Source of the DNA: Streptomyces sp. DH12
Lineage (GTDB): Bacteria > Actinomycetota > Actinomycetes > Streptomycetales > Streptomycetaceae
Reading direction: 5' to 3'
DNA: 64,000 nucleotides
Assembly: GCF_020873895.1 (NCBI RefSeq)
Contig: NZ_JAHWGT010000012.1
Span: forward strand, 1-64,000
In this document: positions 24,472 to 33,796 of the stretch, one piece after another
Layout: the number at the start of each line of letters is the position of its first letter
How positions within the stretch are numbered: position 1 is the first letter of the stretch
Translations under genes and position numbers: made by a program
The notes under the pieces: generated by a model
The model's database searches: none
What the model was told of the DNA's origin: nothing
The model's input: the letters and a program-made list of their open reading frames with translations, nothing else

Positions 24472-25947
24472 CTACGGCGCGATCCGGACCGTCCAGTCAC
24501 CCGCAGGGGTCCGGCGCCCCACCTGTACGCGCACGCCCTCCCCCGGCACGGTGAACGACTCGCCCTCGCCGAGCGGCGCGTCCGCCAGCGGCGGGTACAC
24601 CGAGCGGTCCCGGCACGCCGCCGTCAGCGGGTGCGCGTCGACCACCTCCACCGGCCCAGCGCCGGACTCGGCGCCGGCCCGCACCCGGTAGACCAGTACG
24701 CCCTCCGCGCAGGTGCCGCTGTCGTTGCCGAGCGCGCCGCGCGCCTCGACGGCGAGTACGCGGTCGCGGCCGGTGCGCACCACGGCGAGCCGCGTCCCCG
24801 CTCCCGGCCCCGGTCCGTACGGTGCGGCGGCGCCGGCACCCGCGCCCGCGCCGGCTCCCGTACCGCCCGCCCCCGCCCCGGCGCCCTCCGCGCCGGCGCC
24901 GCCCGGGCCCGCACCACCCGCGTCCGTACCGCCCGGTCCCGTACCGCCCGACCCCGTACCGACCGGATCGGCGCCGTCCGGGCCGGCGCCCTCCGAGGCC
25001 GCCTCCTGCGGGCCGTGCCCGCCCGCCAGCGGGCGCAGCGTCACCCACTGCGGGGTGCGCACGCAGCGCACCTGCGGCTCGTCGAGCCAGCCGAGCTTCC
25101 ACTTGTGCCAGCCGAAGGGCTCGGGCGCCATGGCGAACTGGCTGCCCATGACGTCCCAGTCGCCCACGTGCGTGTCCCAGTCGCCCTTCCCGTCCACCGG
25201 CCGGTTGTACAGGTCGGGCAGGTCGAAGACGTGGCCCGTCTCGTGGGCGAGGACGTTGCGGTCCGGCGGGTGCCGCTCGAAGACGGTGACGACGCGGTCG
25301 ATGTCGGTGCCGTCCGCCCGCAGCGGGGTCCGCAGGTTGACGACCTTCGTCGCGTCCGAGTCGACGCCCGGCGCGTCGGGATCCGCGACCAGGTAGACGA
25401 TGTCGTACCGGGAGAAGTCCACCACGGGGTCCGCGACGGCCAGCGCGTCACGCAGGTAGGCGGCCCGCCGGTCCGGCGCCCAGTCCCGCCGCACGGCGTA
25501 CGCCGTGGAGGGGCGCGGCATGCGCAGCCAGCCGTGCCGGGGCTCGGCGCGCAGCGCGAAGCGGCCGTACGAGGCGCGCGCGAAGAACTCGCTCGTGCCG
25601 GGGAAGTGGTCCGCGGCGATCACCTCGGTGCCGTGCGCGGGGGTCGCGTCGGGGAAGGAGAGGAAGAGCATCACCGCGTCGAGCGACCGGTCGGGCCGCG
25701 GGTAGGCGGTGTTCCAGGTGTCCAGCCCCAGGGAGTGGTGGGCGTCGGTCCGGGGCAGGGCGCACGGGCCCGTGGACGGGACGGCCGCCACCGGGCCGGC
25801 GGCGAGGCCGGTGGCGGCGATGGCGATCAGGGAGAACACACCGGCGGCCGTGGAGCGCAGGCTCGGCCGGTGCACTCCCCCGGGTGGCTGCGCAGGCGGC
25901 TGCTGACCCTGCACGTCGACCTCCGGGTGCGAGATGCGGAACGTCAT
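24472..25947 (-). CDS. Secreted M6-family metalloprotease with Gly/Ala-rich insert
   Basis: 491 aa from ATG 25947. After a signal-like segment ending near PVAAVP, the catalytic part has HExxH in NVLAHETGHVFDLPDLY (two His, Glu, and downstream Asp), followed by GDWDVMGSQ, the Met-turn-like element seen in M6 proteases. A low-complexity Gly/Ala/Thr stretch of about 75 residues (around 330-405) splits the C-terminal beta region. Likely exported and zinc-dependent; the substrate is unknown. It is divergent from the GGDEF-EAL gene. Confidence 0.8.
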   Translation of the reverse strand: MTFRISHPEVDVQGQQPPAQPPGGVHRPSLRSTAAGVFSLIAIAATGLAAGPVAAVPSTGPCALPRTDAHHSLGLDTWNTAYPRPDRSLDAVMLFLSFPDATPAHGTEVIAADHFPGTSEFFARASYGRFALRAEPRHGWLRMPRPSTAYAVRRDWAPDRRAAYLRDALAVADPVVDFSRYDIVYLVADPDAPGVDSDATKVVNLRTPLRADGTDIDRVVTVFERHPPDRNVLAHETGHVFDLPDLYNRPVDGKGDWDTHVGDWDVMGSQFAMAPEPFGWHKWKLGWLDEPQVRCVRTPQWVTLRPLAGGHGPQEAASEGAGPDGADPVGTGSGGTGPGGTDAGGAGPGGAGAEGAGAGAGGTGAGAGAGAGAAAPYGPGPGAGTRLAVVRTGRDRVLAVEARGALGNDSGTCAEGVLVYRVRAGAESGAGPVEVVDAHPLTAACRDRSVYPPLADAPLGEGESFTVPGEGVRVQVGRRTPAGDWTVRIAP

Positions 25948-26247
25948 CCCACCCTGTGCGGGTTTGACAGGTTTCGTCCTGTTCCGCTGCACCACTCGGG
26001 TGAGCAGCGACACTCCCGGACCACACCGGTCACTTCACTGACAGTCACAACCGGTCATACCAGGACCGGGCGCCGCCACACCCGCGCAGAAACGATCGTC
26101 CCTGCCCGATGGGCGGACACGGGGCCCAGGGCGGCCCGGCGGTGGCGCTGGAACGGCCCAACGGCAGCCTCTATGATCGGCACACTTTCCTTGGCTGACC
26201 TCGCCCGACCACATCTGTACGTCACAACTGCCCTGCGGGAGCGAGCG

Positions 26248-28152
26248 GTGAGCGGAACTCCAGAAGGACCGGGACACACGGCAGTCGCACAGCCCTGCAC
26301 CGCTCTCCACGTGATCACGGAGGGTGACGGCGGGGCGGCGGGCGGCTCCGGTATCCGCCGGTACGCGGCGCGGGCCGAGCCGCCGCCCCGGCCCGGCCCC
26401 GTCGCGGCGGGCGAGTTGCGGGACGTCCACGCGGCGTTCAACGCCGCACAGCTCGCCATGGCCGTGGTCGACCCCGACGGCCTCGTCCTCAGCGCGAACG
26501 ACGCGCTCGCCGCGCTCCTCGGCACGGACCCGGCCTCGCTGCGCGGCCAGGTCGCCGCCGACCTCGTCGACCTGGCCGCGGACCCCCGCACCTGGCACGC
26601 CTACCGGGAGGTGCTGCGCGGCCACCGCTCGCGGTTCCGCTGCACGCGCCGGATCAAGCACCCCGACGGCCGCTCCCTGTGGGCGGAGGTGACCGTCGCG
26701 CCGGTGCCCCGCGGCCACAACGTCCTGCTGTCCATCGCCGACATCAGCGACCGCCGCGAGCTCCAGGCCCGGCTGCGCCACCTCCAGATGCACGACCCGG
26801 TCACCCGCCTGCCCAACCGGACCCTGTTCTTCGAGCGCCTCACCGCCGCGCTGGAGAACTCCTCGTACGACGCGTACGAGTCCTACGACTCCTACGGGGA
26901 CGGCGGCACGGGCCGCATCGGCCTGTGCTACCTCGACCTCGACGGCTTCAAGGCCGTCAACGACACCCTCGGCCACCGCGTCGGCGACCGGCTCCTCGCC
27001 GCCGTCGCCACCCGCCTCACCGAGTGCGCCGACAGCGACGGGCAGGCCCGCGGCGGCGGCCACCTCGTCGCCCGCCTCGGCGGCGACGAGTTCGCCATCC
27101 TCGTCGAGGACTCCTCCGGCACCGACCAGCTCGCCGGGCTCGCCGGGGCGGTGCTCGCCGCCGTGCAGCAGCCGTTCGACCTGGCGGGGCAGCGGCTGTC
27201 CGTCTCGGCCTCCATCGGCGTCGTCGAGCGGCTCGCGGCGGGCACCACCGTCAACGGCCTGATGCAGGCCGCCGACACGACGCTGTACTGGGCCAAGGCC
27301 GACGGCAAGGCCCGCTGGACCCTCTTCGACCCCGAGCGCAACGCCCACCGCATGACCCGGCAGGCGCTCAGCTCGACCCTGCGGCCGGCCGTGGAGCGGG
27401 GCGAGTTCGCCCTGGAGTACCAGCCGCTGGTGGGCATGGCCGACGGGACCGTGCGGGGCGTGGAGGCGCTGGTGCGCTGGCACCACCCGCGGTTCGGCGC
27501 GCTGGCGCCGAATCGGTTCGTCGGGATCGCCGAGGAGGACGGCTCGATCGTGCAGCTCGGGCGCTGGGTGCTGCGGACCGCGTGCCGCCAGGCCCGCCGC
27601 TGGCAGCTCGAACACCCCAGGGAGCGGCCGCTGTTCGTCAGCGTCAACGTCGCCGTGCGGCAGGTGTGGGACTCCGACCTCGTCGCGGACGTCGCCGGGA
27701 TCCTCGCCGAGACCGGGCTGCCCGCCCACCTCCTCCAGCTGGAGCTGACCGAGTCCGCGGTGATGGGCTCGGCCGGGCGCCCCCTCCAGGCGCTCCAGGC
27801 GCTCAGCGACATGGGCGTGCGGATCGCCATCGACGACTTCGGCACCGGGTACTCCAACCTCGCCTATCTGAGCCGGCTGCCCGTGTCGGTGCTGAAGCTC
27901 GACGGGTCGTTCGTCCGCGGCTTCCAGGACGAGGCGCACCCCAACCCGGCCGACGAGGTGATCGTCGAGACGATGGTGGACCTCGCGCACCGGCTGGGGC
28001 TGACCGTCACGGCCGAGTGCGTGGAGACCGCCGGGCAGGCGGCGCGGCTGCGCCGCATCGGCTGCGACACCGGGCAGGGCTGGCTGTACTCCCGGGCGGT
28101 CGCCCCCGAGCGGATCGCCGACATGATCCGCGTGGGCGCGAAGGTCGCCTGA
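26248..28152 (+). CDS. PAS-GGDEF-EAL c-di-GMP turnover protein
   Basis: 634 aa from GTG 26248 with GGGAG upstream; ATG 26174 is a possible longer start. A PAS domain (about 60-180, AFNAAQLAMAVVDPDGLVLSAND) is followed by GGDEF with an intact RLGGDEFAILVED (278-282), then EAL with VEALVRWHHP (E406), DDFGTGYSNL and AECVET. Both active sites look complete, so it may make and break c-di-GMP, the second messenger that controls BldD and streptomycete development. A Tyr/Asp/Ser repeat (SYDAYESYDSYGDGG) is inserted before the GGDEF core strand. It is soluble, with no membrane helices. Confidence 0.92.
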   Translation: MSGTPEGPGHTAVAQPCTALHVITEGDGGAAGGSGIRRYAARAEPPPRPGPVAAGELRDVHAAFNAAQLAMAVVDPDGLVLSANDALAALLGTDPASLRGQVAADLVDLAADPRTWHAYREVLRGHRSRFRCTRRIKHPDGRSLWAEVTVAPVPRGHNVLLSIADISDRRELQARLRHLQMHDPVTRLPNRTLFFERLTAALENSSYDAYESYDSYGDGGTGRIGLCYLDLDGFKAVNDTLGHRVGDRLLAAVATRLTECADSDGQARGGGHLVARLGGDEFAILVEDSSGTDQLAGLAGAVLAAVQQPFDLAGQRLSVSASIGVVERLAAGTTVNGLMQAADTTLYWAKADGKARWTLFDPERNAHRMTRQALSSTLRPAVERGEFALEYQPLVGMADGTVRGVEALVRWHHPRFGALAPNRFVGIAEEDGSIVQLGRWVLRTACRQARRWQLEHPRERPLFVSVNVAVRQVWDSDLVADVAGILAETGLPAHLLQLELTESAVMGSAGRPLQALQALSDMGVRIAIDDFGTGYSNLAYLSRLPVSVLKLDGSFVRGFQDEAHPNPADEVIVETMVDLAHRLGLTVTAECVETAGQAARLRRIGCDTGQGWLYSRAVAPERIADMIRVGAKVA

Positions 28153-28174
28153 GCCGGGCGGCCCCGGCATGGGA

Positions 28175-28218
28175 ACCGCCCCTGACCGGGAGGCCGCGGC
28201 TCTCCGGTCAGGGGCGGT
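28175..28218. terminator. Hairpin between convergent GGDEF-EAL and chitinase genes
   Basis: ACCGCCCCTGACCGG and CCGGTCAGGGGCGGT form a perfect 15-bp stem with a 14-nt loop between the two stop codons. Confidence 0.9.
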
Positions 28219-28244
28219 GGTGTGGGGGGTGGCGCCGGGGGGTG

Positions 28245-29951
28245 TCAGCAGGCGCCGAGGTCCTGCCAGACCCCCCACTCGCCGGTGGTGCCGGGCTCCT
28301 CGCCCTGCGTCCACCACTTGGCCTTCCAGGTGCGTCCCTGGTGGGAGACCTGCGCGCCGCCGCCGTAGGAGGCCGCCCGGTCCCAGCCCCGCGCCGTGCA
28401 GCCGCCCGGGGCCGTGGGCGTCGGGGTCGGCGTGGGAGTCGGGGTCGGGGTCGGCGTGGGGGTCGGCTGCGTCGGGGTCGGCGTCGGGTCCGGGGTCTGC
28501 GGGGTGCCGCCGACGGCCGCCGCGATCTCGTTCAGCAGCGTCGTGTCGGCGTCCAGGCCGAGGAGCGAGTACATCATCGCCCCCGCCAGGCCCCGGCTGC
28601 GGCCGTACTCGGCGCGCGCCTGGATCGACCGCTTGTCGAGGCCGGTGAAGAACTCCCCGTCCTTGTGGAAGTAGCTCGCCTTCGCCCGGTCGTCCCAGAA
28701 CGTGGTCGCCGGGTTGTCGACGATGCCGCCGAGCTCCTTGTAGTGGGCGATGCCGGCCTGCTGACTCACCGGGCGGGCCGCCGAGGCGCCGGTCGCCGGC
28801 TGGGCGAGACCGCCCGTCGCCCCGGCCGGGACGCCCTTCCAGCCGCGGTAGTAGAACTCGTACCCGAGGGTCAGCTTGTCCGCCGGGAAGCCACCGGCGA
28901 TGCCGTAGGCGGGCTTGCCGTCGATCCAGGCGTCGATGGCGTTGTCGATCGAGTACTTCTCGGTGCCCGGCTTGATCGGGTCCGTCGGGTCGTCGGAGCC
29001 GGAGTACAGCGGGGACTGGTGGTACGTCGGCCCGTCGCCGTCCCAGGCGCCGTGCATGTCGTACGTCATGATGTTCGCGTAGTCGAGGTACGCGCCGATC
29101 TTGTCCGTCTCGATGTGCTTGATCTTGTCCTGGCCGGCCGGCAGCGCGGCGGTCAGCAGGTACTTCTTCCCGCCGTTCGCCGCGCCGTACGCGTCGAGCT
29201 GCTTGCGGAACTCGGCGAGCAGCAGCGTGAAGTTCCGCTTGTCCTCCGGCCCGTGGTGGTTGCCGAGGTGGCCGTCGGGCGAGCCGGGGTACTCCCAGTC
29301 GACGTCGATGCCGTCGAAGATCCCGGCCGCCGTGCCGGGGCCGCCGAAGCCGCCCTCGACCGGCAGGTCGCCCTGGATGTACTGCTTGACGCACGACGAG
29401 ACGAACTTCTTGCGGCTCGCGTCCGTCTTCGCGGCGTCGTGGAAGTACTTGGAGTACGTCCAGCCGCCCAGCGAGATGTTGATCTTCAGGTGGGGGTGCT
29501 TCGCCTTCAGCTCCTTGAACTGGTTGAAGACGCCCATGATCGGCTGGTCCCACTTGTCGGCGACGCCGTCCACGCTGTCGGCGGCCGCGAAGGAGCGCTG
29601 GTAGTCGGCGTAGGAGTCACCCGCGCCGTCGCCGGCGTTGGGGTTGTTGTCGTCCCCCGCCGCCTTGTTGGCCATGAAGCAGGTGTGCTCGGTCGGGTGG
29701 ATGTTGCCGAACGAGTAGTTGATGACGTCCAGTTTGGCGGCGATGCCCCGGGTGTCGAGGTGCTTGGGGTAGAAGGCGTTGCCGTAGACGCTCCACTGGT
29801 CGTAGTAGGCGATCTTCACGCCGCCGGAGGCGGCGGCGGGCGCGGACTGCGCCGCGCGGGCGGTGTCGGGGCCGGCGACGGCGGCCAGCGCGCCGGTGGC
29901 GGCGACCGCCAGCCCGGTGAGCGCGGCGAGCAGGGGTTTGCGGGCGGGCAC
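28245..29951 (-). CDS. Secreted GH18 chitinase with C-terminal chitin-binding module
   Basis: 568 aa from GTG 29951 with GGAGG upstream. A signal peptide (1-33, cleavage near ARA) leads to a GH18 barrel: INISLGGWTYS and the catalytic DGIDVDWEYP with Glu220, then ANIMTYDMHG. A Thr-Pro repeat linker (about 470-505) leads to a CBM5/12-like module with GWDRAASYGGGAQVSHQGRTWKAKWW. It hydrolyses chitin outside the cell. Two DasR-like sites sit 83-111 bp upstream of the start. Confidence 0.95.
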   Translation of the reverse strand: MPARKPLLAALTGLAVAATGALAAVAGPDTARAAQSAPAAASGGVKIAYYDQWSVYGNAFYPKHLDTRGIAAKLDVINYSFGNIHPTEHTCFMANKAAGDDNNPNAGDGAGDSYADYQRSFAAADSVDGVADKWDQPIMGVFNQFKELKAKHPHLKINISLGGWTYSKYFHDAAKTDASRKKFVSSCVKQYIQGDLPVEGGFGGPGTAAGIFDGIDVDWEYPGSPDGHLGNHHGPEDKRNFTLLLAEFRKQLDAYGAANGGKKYLLTAALPAGQDKIKHIETDKIGAYLDYANIMTYDMHGAWDGDGPTYHQSPLYSGSDDPTDPIKPGTEKYSIDNAIDAWIDGKPAYGIAGGFPADKLTLGYEFYYRGWKGVPAGATGGLAQPATGASAARPVSQQAGIAHYKELGGIVDNPATTFWDDRAKASYFHKDGEFFTGLDKRSIQARAEYGRSRGLAGAMMYSLLGLDADTTLLNEIAAAVGGTPQTPDPTPTPTQPTPTPTPTPTPTPTPTPTAPGGCTARGWDRAASYGGGAQVSHQGRTWKAKWWTQGEEPGTTGEWGVWQDLGAC

Positions 29952-30033
29952 GAGCGGCCTCCGAGGGGGGTGAAGCGCGGTGCGCGGAGCTGAAGTCGAA
30001 GAATTGATAACCGCCGCGCGAACACCCCGTCAA

Positions 30034-30062
30034 TGGTCTGCACCAAATTGCGGACTAGACCA
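30034..30062 (-). promoter_or_regulatory. Two dre-like (DasR) sites at the chitinase promoter
   Basis: TGGTCTGCACCA (30034-30045) and CGGACTAGACCA (30051-30062) each match the core of the DasR element, TGGTCTAGACCA, at 10 of 12 positions. They also resemble the paired repeats described at streptomycete chitinase promoters. Expected to repress until N-acetylglucosamine-derived signals accumulate. Confidence 0.7.
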
Positions 30063-30148
30063 ATCTGCGGGTAAAACCCCTCATCAGAGCCTTGCCGGGC
30101 CAGGGAGGACCGCTCGCCGCCCGCGGTGACGAGCGGTTTAAGCCTCCC

Positions 30149-31330
30149 TTAGGAATCTTGTGCGCCGCTTCCCGAGGAGGAACCACCGCGGGAGGCTTCG
30201 GAGGAACCTCCGGACGGCATCCCGTACGCGTCCGCGATCAGCTCGTACGACCGCAGCCGCGCCTCGCCGCCGTGGACGCTCGCCGTGATCATCAGCTCGT
30301 CGGCGCCCGTGCGCTCCCGCAGGCCGTCCAGACCGGCGCGGACCGCGTCGGGCGTGCCGTGCACCACGTTGGCGAGCCAACCGTCCGCGAACTCCCGCTC
30401 CGCCGCGCCGAAGGGGTAGGCCTCCGCCTCCTCGGGCGTCGGGACGAGGCCGGGCCGGCCGGTGCGCAGCCGCAGCATGGACAGCACCCCGGTGAGCGCC
30501 TGCCGCCGGGCCTCCCGCTCGTCGTCCGCGGCGAGGGCGGAGACGCCGATCAGCGCGTACGGCGCGTCGAGGACGGCGGAGGGCCGGAAGGAGTCCCGGT
30601 ACAGCTCCAGCGCGGGCACCGTGTTGCGCGCGGAGAAGTGGTGGGCGAAGGCGAAGGGCAGGCCGAGCGAGCCGGCCAGCCGCGCGCTGAAGCCGGACGA
30701 GCCGAGCAGCCACACCGGCGGGCGCCCCTTCGGGCCCTGCACCGGGCCGGGCACGGCGTGGATCCGGGCGTACGGGTGCCCGTCGGGGAAGTCGTCGTCC
30801 AGGAAGCGGACCAGCTCGGCGAGCTGCCGCGGGAACTCGTCGGCGCCCTCGTCCAGCCGGTCGGCGCGGCGCAGGGCGGCGGCGGTGGCCCCGTCGGTGC
30901 CGGGCGCCCGGCCCAGCCCGAGGTCCACGCGGCCCGGCGCGAGCGCCTCCAAGGTGCCGAACTGCTCGGCCACCACGAGCGGGGCGTGGTTGGGCAGCAT
31001 GACGCCGCCGGAGCCGAGGCGGATGCGGCGGGTGTGGGCCGCCAGGTGCGCCAGGATCACGGCCGGGGACGACGAGGCGACGCCGGGCATGGAGTGGTGC
31101 TCGGCGACCCAGTGCCGGTGGTAGCCGCGGTCCTCGGCGAGCCGCGCGAGCCGCACGCTGGTGGTCAGGGCGCGGGCGGCGGTCGACCCCGCCCCCACGG
31201 TGACCAGGTCCAGTACGGACAGCGGCACGGGGGCGGTGCCGCGCGCCGTCCCGCGTGTCGCGTCCCCGGGCGCGACAGCGCGCTCCGCCGCCTCGCGGGC
31301 CGTCTCCCGTGTCGCCTCGTCGTCGCTCAC
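30149..31330 (-). CDS. LLM-class flavin-dependent oxidoreductase
   Basis: 393 aa from GTG 31330, which has AGGAGG upstream. A luciferase-like barrel is visible: LSVLDLVTVGAG, RLAEDRGYHRHWVAEHHSMPGVASSSPAVILAHLAAHT, RIRLGSGGVMLPNHAPLVVAEQFGTLEALAPGRVDLGLGRAPG, and PPVWLLGSSGFSARLAGSLGLPFAFAHHF. This group uses FMN (some F420), and the MsnO8-like subset has just this HHSMPG pattern. The substrate is unknown. It stands alone upstream of the chitinase. Confidence 0.9.
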   Translation of the reverse strand: MSDDEATRETAREAAERAVAPGDATRGTARGTAPVPLSVLDLVTVGAGSTAARALTTSVRLARLAEDRGYHRHWVAEHHSMPGVASSSPAVILAHLAAHTRRIRLGSGGVMLPNHAPLVVAEQFGTLEALAPGRVDLGLGRAPGTDGATAAALRRADRLDEGADEFPRQLAELVRFLDDDFPDGHPYARIHAVPGPVQGPKGRPPVWLLGSSGFSARLAGSLGLPFAFAHHFSARNTVPALELYRDSFRPSAVLDAPYALIGVSALAADDEREARRQALTGVLSMLRLRTGRPGLVPTPEEAEAYPFGAAEREFADGWLANVVHGTPDAVRAGLDGLRERTGADELMITASVHGGEARLRSYELIADAYGMPSGGSSEASRGGSSSGSGAQDS

Positions 31331-31451
31331 CGCTGGGTCCTCCTGAACATGACGTCGGTACGCCACGCACTAACAGGAGGGACCGTCCGCTTATTCCGCC
31401 GCGCAGGCGCCGCACCTCACCCCGTCAGGGCCGGGCCGCCGCCGGGCCGCG

Positions 31452-32165
31452 TCACCCCGCCGGTTCCGCCGCGTGCGCCGCCGCCGGGCCGCGCCGGGCG
31501 AACAGCGCGCCCAGCTCGTCGGCCCACGCGCCGCGCCGCTCGGCGAGGCGCAGCCCCTCCCAGACCGTCACCTGCGTCCCCGTGAGCACCGGCTTGCCGA
31601 CCGCCGCCTCGGCCGCCGCCACCTCCGCGACGCACGGCGTGGCCGTGTCCGGGACGAGGACGGCCTGCGCGAGCGGGCCGTCCGCGGCCCGCACCAGCTC
31701 GGGCAGCGACATCGCGGCGGAGCCCCCGCCCGACCCGACCACCTCGACGCCCGCGGCCGCCAGGAACCGGGCGACCTCCTCCAGGACGTCGCGCGGGTAC
31801 CCGCCGGCCACGGCGACCTTCGCGACGCCGAGCTCCCGCAGCGCGCGGGCGAAGCCGATCGCGGTGCTGGACGCGGGGACGCCCGCGGCCACGGCGAGCG
31901 TGCGCGCCTGCTCCAGCGCGGCGTCCCACCCGGGCGCGAACGACGCCCCGGCGGCCGCCCACACCACGGCGTCCGCGCCCGCCAGGCGCAGCCGCTCGCC
32001 CTCGGCGGTGAGCGGCGCGGCCTCCCCGCCGCCGCTCGCGCCGCCGGGGCCCGGTTCGCCGTACGCGACGGAGTCGACGCGGATGTCGCCGCCGAGCAGC
32101 GTCTCGATGCGGCGGTAGTCGTCCTCGGGGGTCCCCTCGGGGAGGAGAAGTCCGACGGTGGTCAT
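31452..32165 (-). CDS. Maleate cis-trans isomerase / Asp-Glu racemase family protein
   Basis: 237 aa. The N-terminal MTTVGLLLPEGTPEDDYRRIE, GADAVVWAAAGASFAPGWDAAL (where the family usually has a Cys or Ser), ASSTAIGFARALRELGVAKVAVAGGYPRDVLEEVARFL, and a late Cys in TATPCVAE followed by GKPVLTGTQVTVWEGLRLA fit the maleate isomerase/arylmalonate decarboxylase group. It is divergent from ehuB, and this pairing is common next to ehu genes, so it may act in catabolism linked to ectoine uptake. The first catalytic Cys appears replaced, so activity is uncertain. Confidence 0.75.
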   Translation of the reverse strand: MTTVGLLLPEGTPEDDYRRIETLLGGDIRVDSVAYGEPGPGGASGGGEAAPLTAEGERLRLAGADAVVWAAAGASFAPGWDAALEQARTLAVAAGVPASSTAIGFARALRELGVAKVAVAGGYPRDVLEEVARFLAAAGVEVVGSGGGSAAMSLPELVRAADGPLAQAVLVPDTATPCVAEVAAAEAAVGKPVLTGTQVTVWEGLRLAERRGAWADELGALFARRGPAAAHAAEPAG

Positions 32166-32240
32166 GCTGGCCTCCTGTCCTCGGCCTGTCCTCGGCGCGG
32201 ATCACGCATACCCCATCGGCGTTCGGGTAGCCGCGCGGCC

Positions 32241-33140
32241 ATGGCTCGAACAGCTCACCCAACGGAAAACAGACGACCGGGGGCCGTGGGGCGCCGCTCA
32301 CTGCTGCTGGGGACCGCCGCGCTCGGCGCGACCGGCGCCCTCGCGGCCGCGGGCTGCGCCCGGGTCCCGTCGGGGGACGCCCTGGCGCGGCTCAGGTCAC
32401 AGGGCACCGTACGGCTCGGCATCGCCGGCGAGGTGCCCTACGGGTACGTCGACGAGAACGGCGCGTTCACGGGTGAGGCGCCCGAACTCGCCCGCGCCGT
32501 CTTCAAGCGGCTCGGCGTCGACCGCGTGCAACCCGTCGCCACCGACTTCGGCTCCCTCATCCCCGGTCTCAACTCCCAGCAGTTCGACGTGGTCTCCGCC
32601 GGGATGTACATCACCCCGGAGCGGTGCCGTCAGGTGCTCTTCTCCGATCCCGAGTACCAGATGCTCGACTCCTTCATCGTGCGCCGCGGCAACCCGCTCG
32701 GGCTGCGCTCCTACGCCGACGTGGTGCGCAAGGGCGCCCGACTCGCCACCGGCACCGGGTACGCCCAGGCGGGCCACGCCGTGGCGGCCGGGTACCCCGA
32801 GAAGCGGCTCGTCATTCTCCAGGACCAGGTCGCCGGTCTGAACGCCGTCGAGTCCGGCCGCGTCGACGCCTTCGCCGGGACCGCGCTCACCGCCCGCCAG
32901 GTGGCGCGGGGCAGCAGCCGCGCCGAGTCCGTGCCGCCGTTCGCCATGGTCGTGGACGGCGAGAAGCAGATCGACGGCGGCGGCTTCGCGTTCCGCCTCA
33001 CCGACCGCACCCTGCGCGACGCCTTCAACGACGAGATCCACCGGATGAAGAAGAGCGGGGAGCTCTTCCGGATCCTGCGGCGCTTCGGCTTCACCCGCTC
33101 CGAGATGACCACCCTTACCGCCGAGGAGCTGTGCCGATGA
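32241..33140 (+). CDS. ehuB: Ectoine/hydroxyectoine ABC transporter, substrate-binding lipoprotein EhuB
   Basis: 299 aa. The N-terminal GRRSLLLGTAALGATGALAAAGC has a twin Arg and a lipobox ending in Cys39, so it is a lipoprotein, perhaps Tat-exported. The mature part is a family 3 solute-binding fold: RLGIAGEVPYGYVDENGAFTGEAPELARAVFKRLG, FGSLIPGLNSQQFDVVSAGMYITPERC, VESGRVDAFAGTALTARQ. The order with two permeases, an ATPase and an IclR regulator is the ehuBCDA arrangement. Imports compatible solutes. Confidence 0.88.
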   Translation: MARTAHPTENRRPGAVGRRSLLLGTAALGATGALAAAGCARVPSGDALARLRSQGTVRLGIAGEVPYGYVDENGAFTGEAPELARAVFKRLGVDRVQPVATDFGSLIPGLNSQQFDVVSAGMYITPERCRQVLFSDPEYQMLDSFIVRRGNPLGLRSYADVVRKGARLATGTGYAQAGHAVAAGYPEKRLVILQDQVAGLNAVESGRVDAFAGTALTARQVARGSSRAESVPPFAMVVDGEKQIDGGGFAFRLTDRTLRDAFNDEIHRMKKSGELFRILRRFGFTRSEMTTLTAEELCR

Positions 33141-33796
33141 CCGCCGGACTCTGGCAGAACTGGGTGCTGCCCGGCATCTGGACCACCCTCCAGCTCCTCG
33201 TCTACGGCGCCGCGCTCGCCGCCGTCGTCGCCTTCACCGTCGGCACCGCCCGCACCCACCGCTCCCGGTTCGTACGCTTCGCCGCCGCCGCGTACACGGA
33301 GGTCTTCCGCGGGGTCTCCGCGCTGGTGCTGATGTTCTGGCTGTTCTTCGTCGTGCCGCCGCTGGCCGGCTGGCAGCTGCTGCCCATGTGGGCGGCGGTG
33401 CTCGCGCTCGGCCTGTCGTACGGGGCGTACGGCGCCGAGGTGGTGCGCGGCGCCCTGAACGCCGTCCCCACCGCCCAGCGGGAGGCCGCCGTCGCGCTGA
33501 GCCTCACGCCGTGGCAGCGGCTGCGGCTGGTGCTGCTGCCGCAGGCGCTCCCCGAGATGCTGCCGCCGCTGTGCAACCTGCTCATCGAACTGCTCAAGGG
33601 CACCGCGCTCGTGTCGCTCCTCGGCGTCGGCGACGTGTCGTTCGCGGCGTACCTGGTGCGTCTGGCCACGCAGGAGAGCGCGCAGATCTACGGCGCCGTC
33701 CTCGTCGTGTACTTCGTCATCGCGATGGTCATCATCCGCGCCATGAAGGCGCTGGAACGCCGCGCGAAGACCCGCGTCGGGGCGGTGGTCCGGTGA
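33137..33796 (+). CDS. ehuC: Ectoine/hydroxyectoine ABC transporter permease EhuC
   Basis: 219 aa. ATG 33137 overlaps the ehuB stop (ATGA). It has about five membrane helices and the permease EAA loop in VVRGALNAVPTAQREAAVALSLTPWQRLRLVLLPQALP. Family resemblance is to HisM-type permeases; translational coupling ties it to its partners. Confidence 0.88.
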   Translation: MTAGLWQNWVLPGIWTTLQLLVYGAALAAVVAFTVGTARTHRSRFVRFAAAAYTEVFRGVSALVLMFWLFFVVPPLAGWQLLPMWAAVLALGLSYGAYGAEVVRGALNAVPTAQREAAVALSLTPWQRLRLVLLPQALPEMLPPLCNLLIELLKGTALVSLLGVGDVSFAAYLVRLATQESAQIYGAVLVVYFVIAMVIIRAMKALERRAKTRVGAVVR

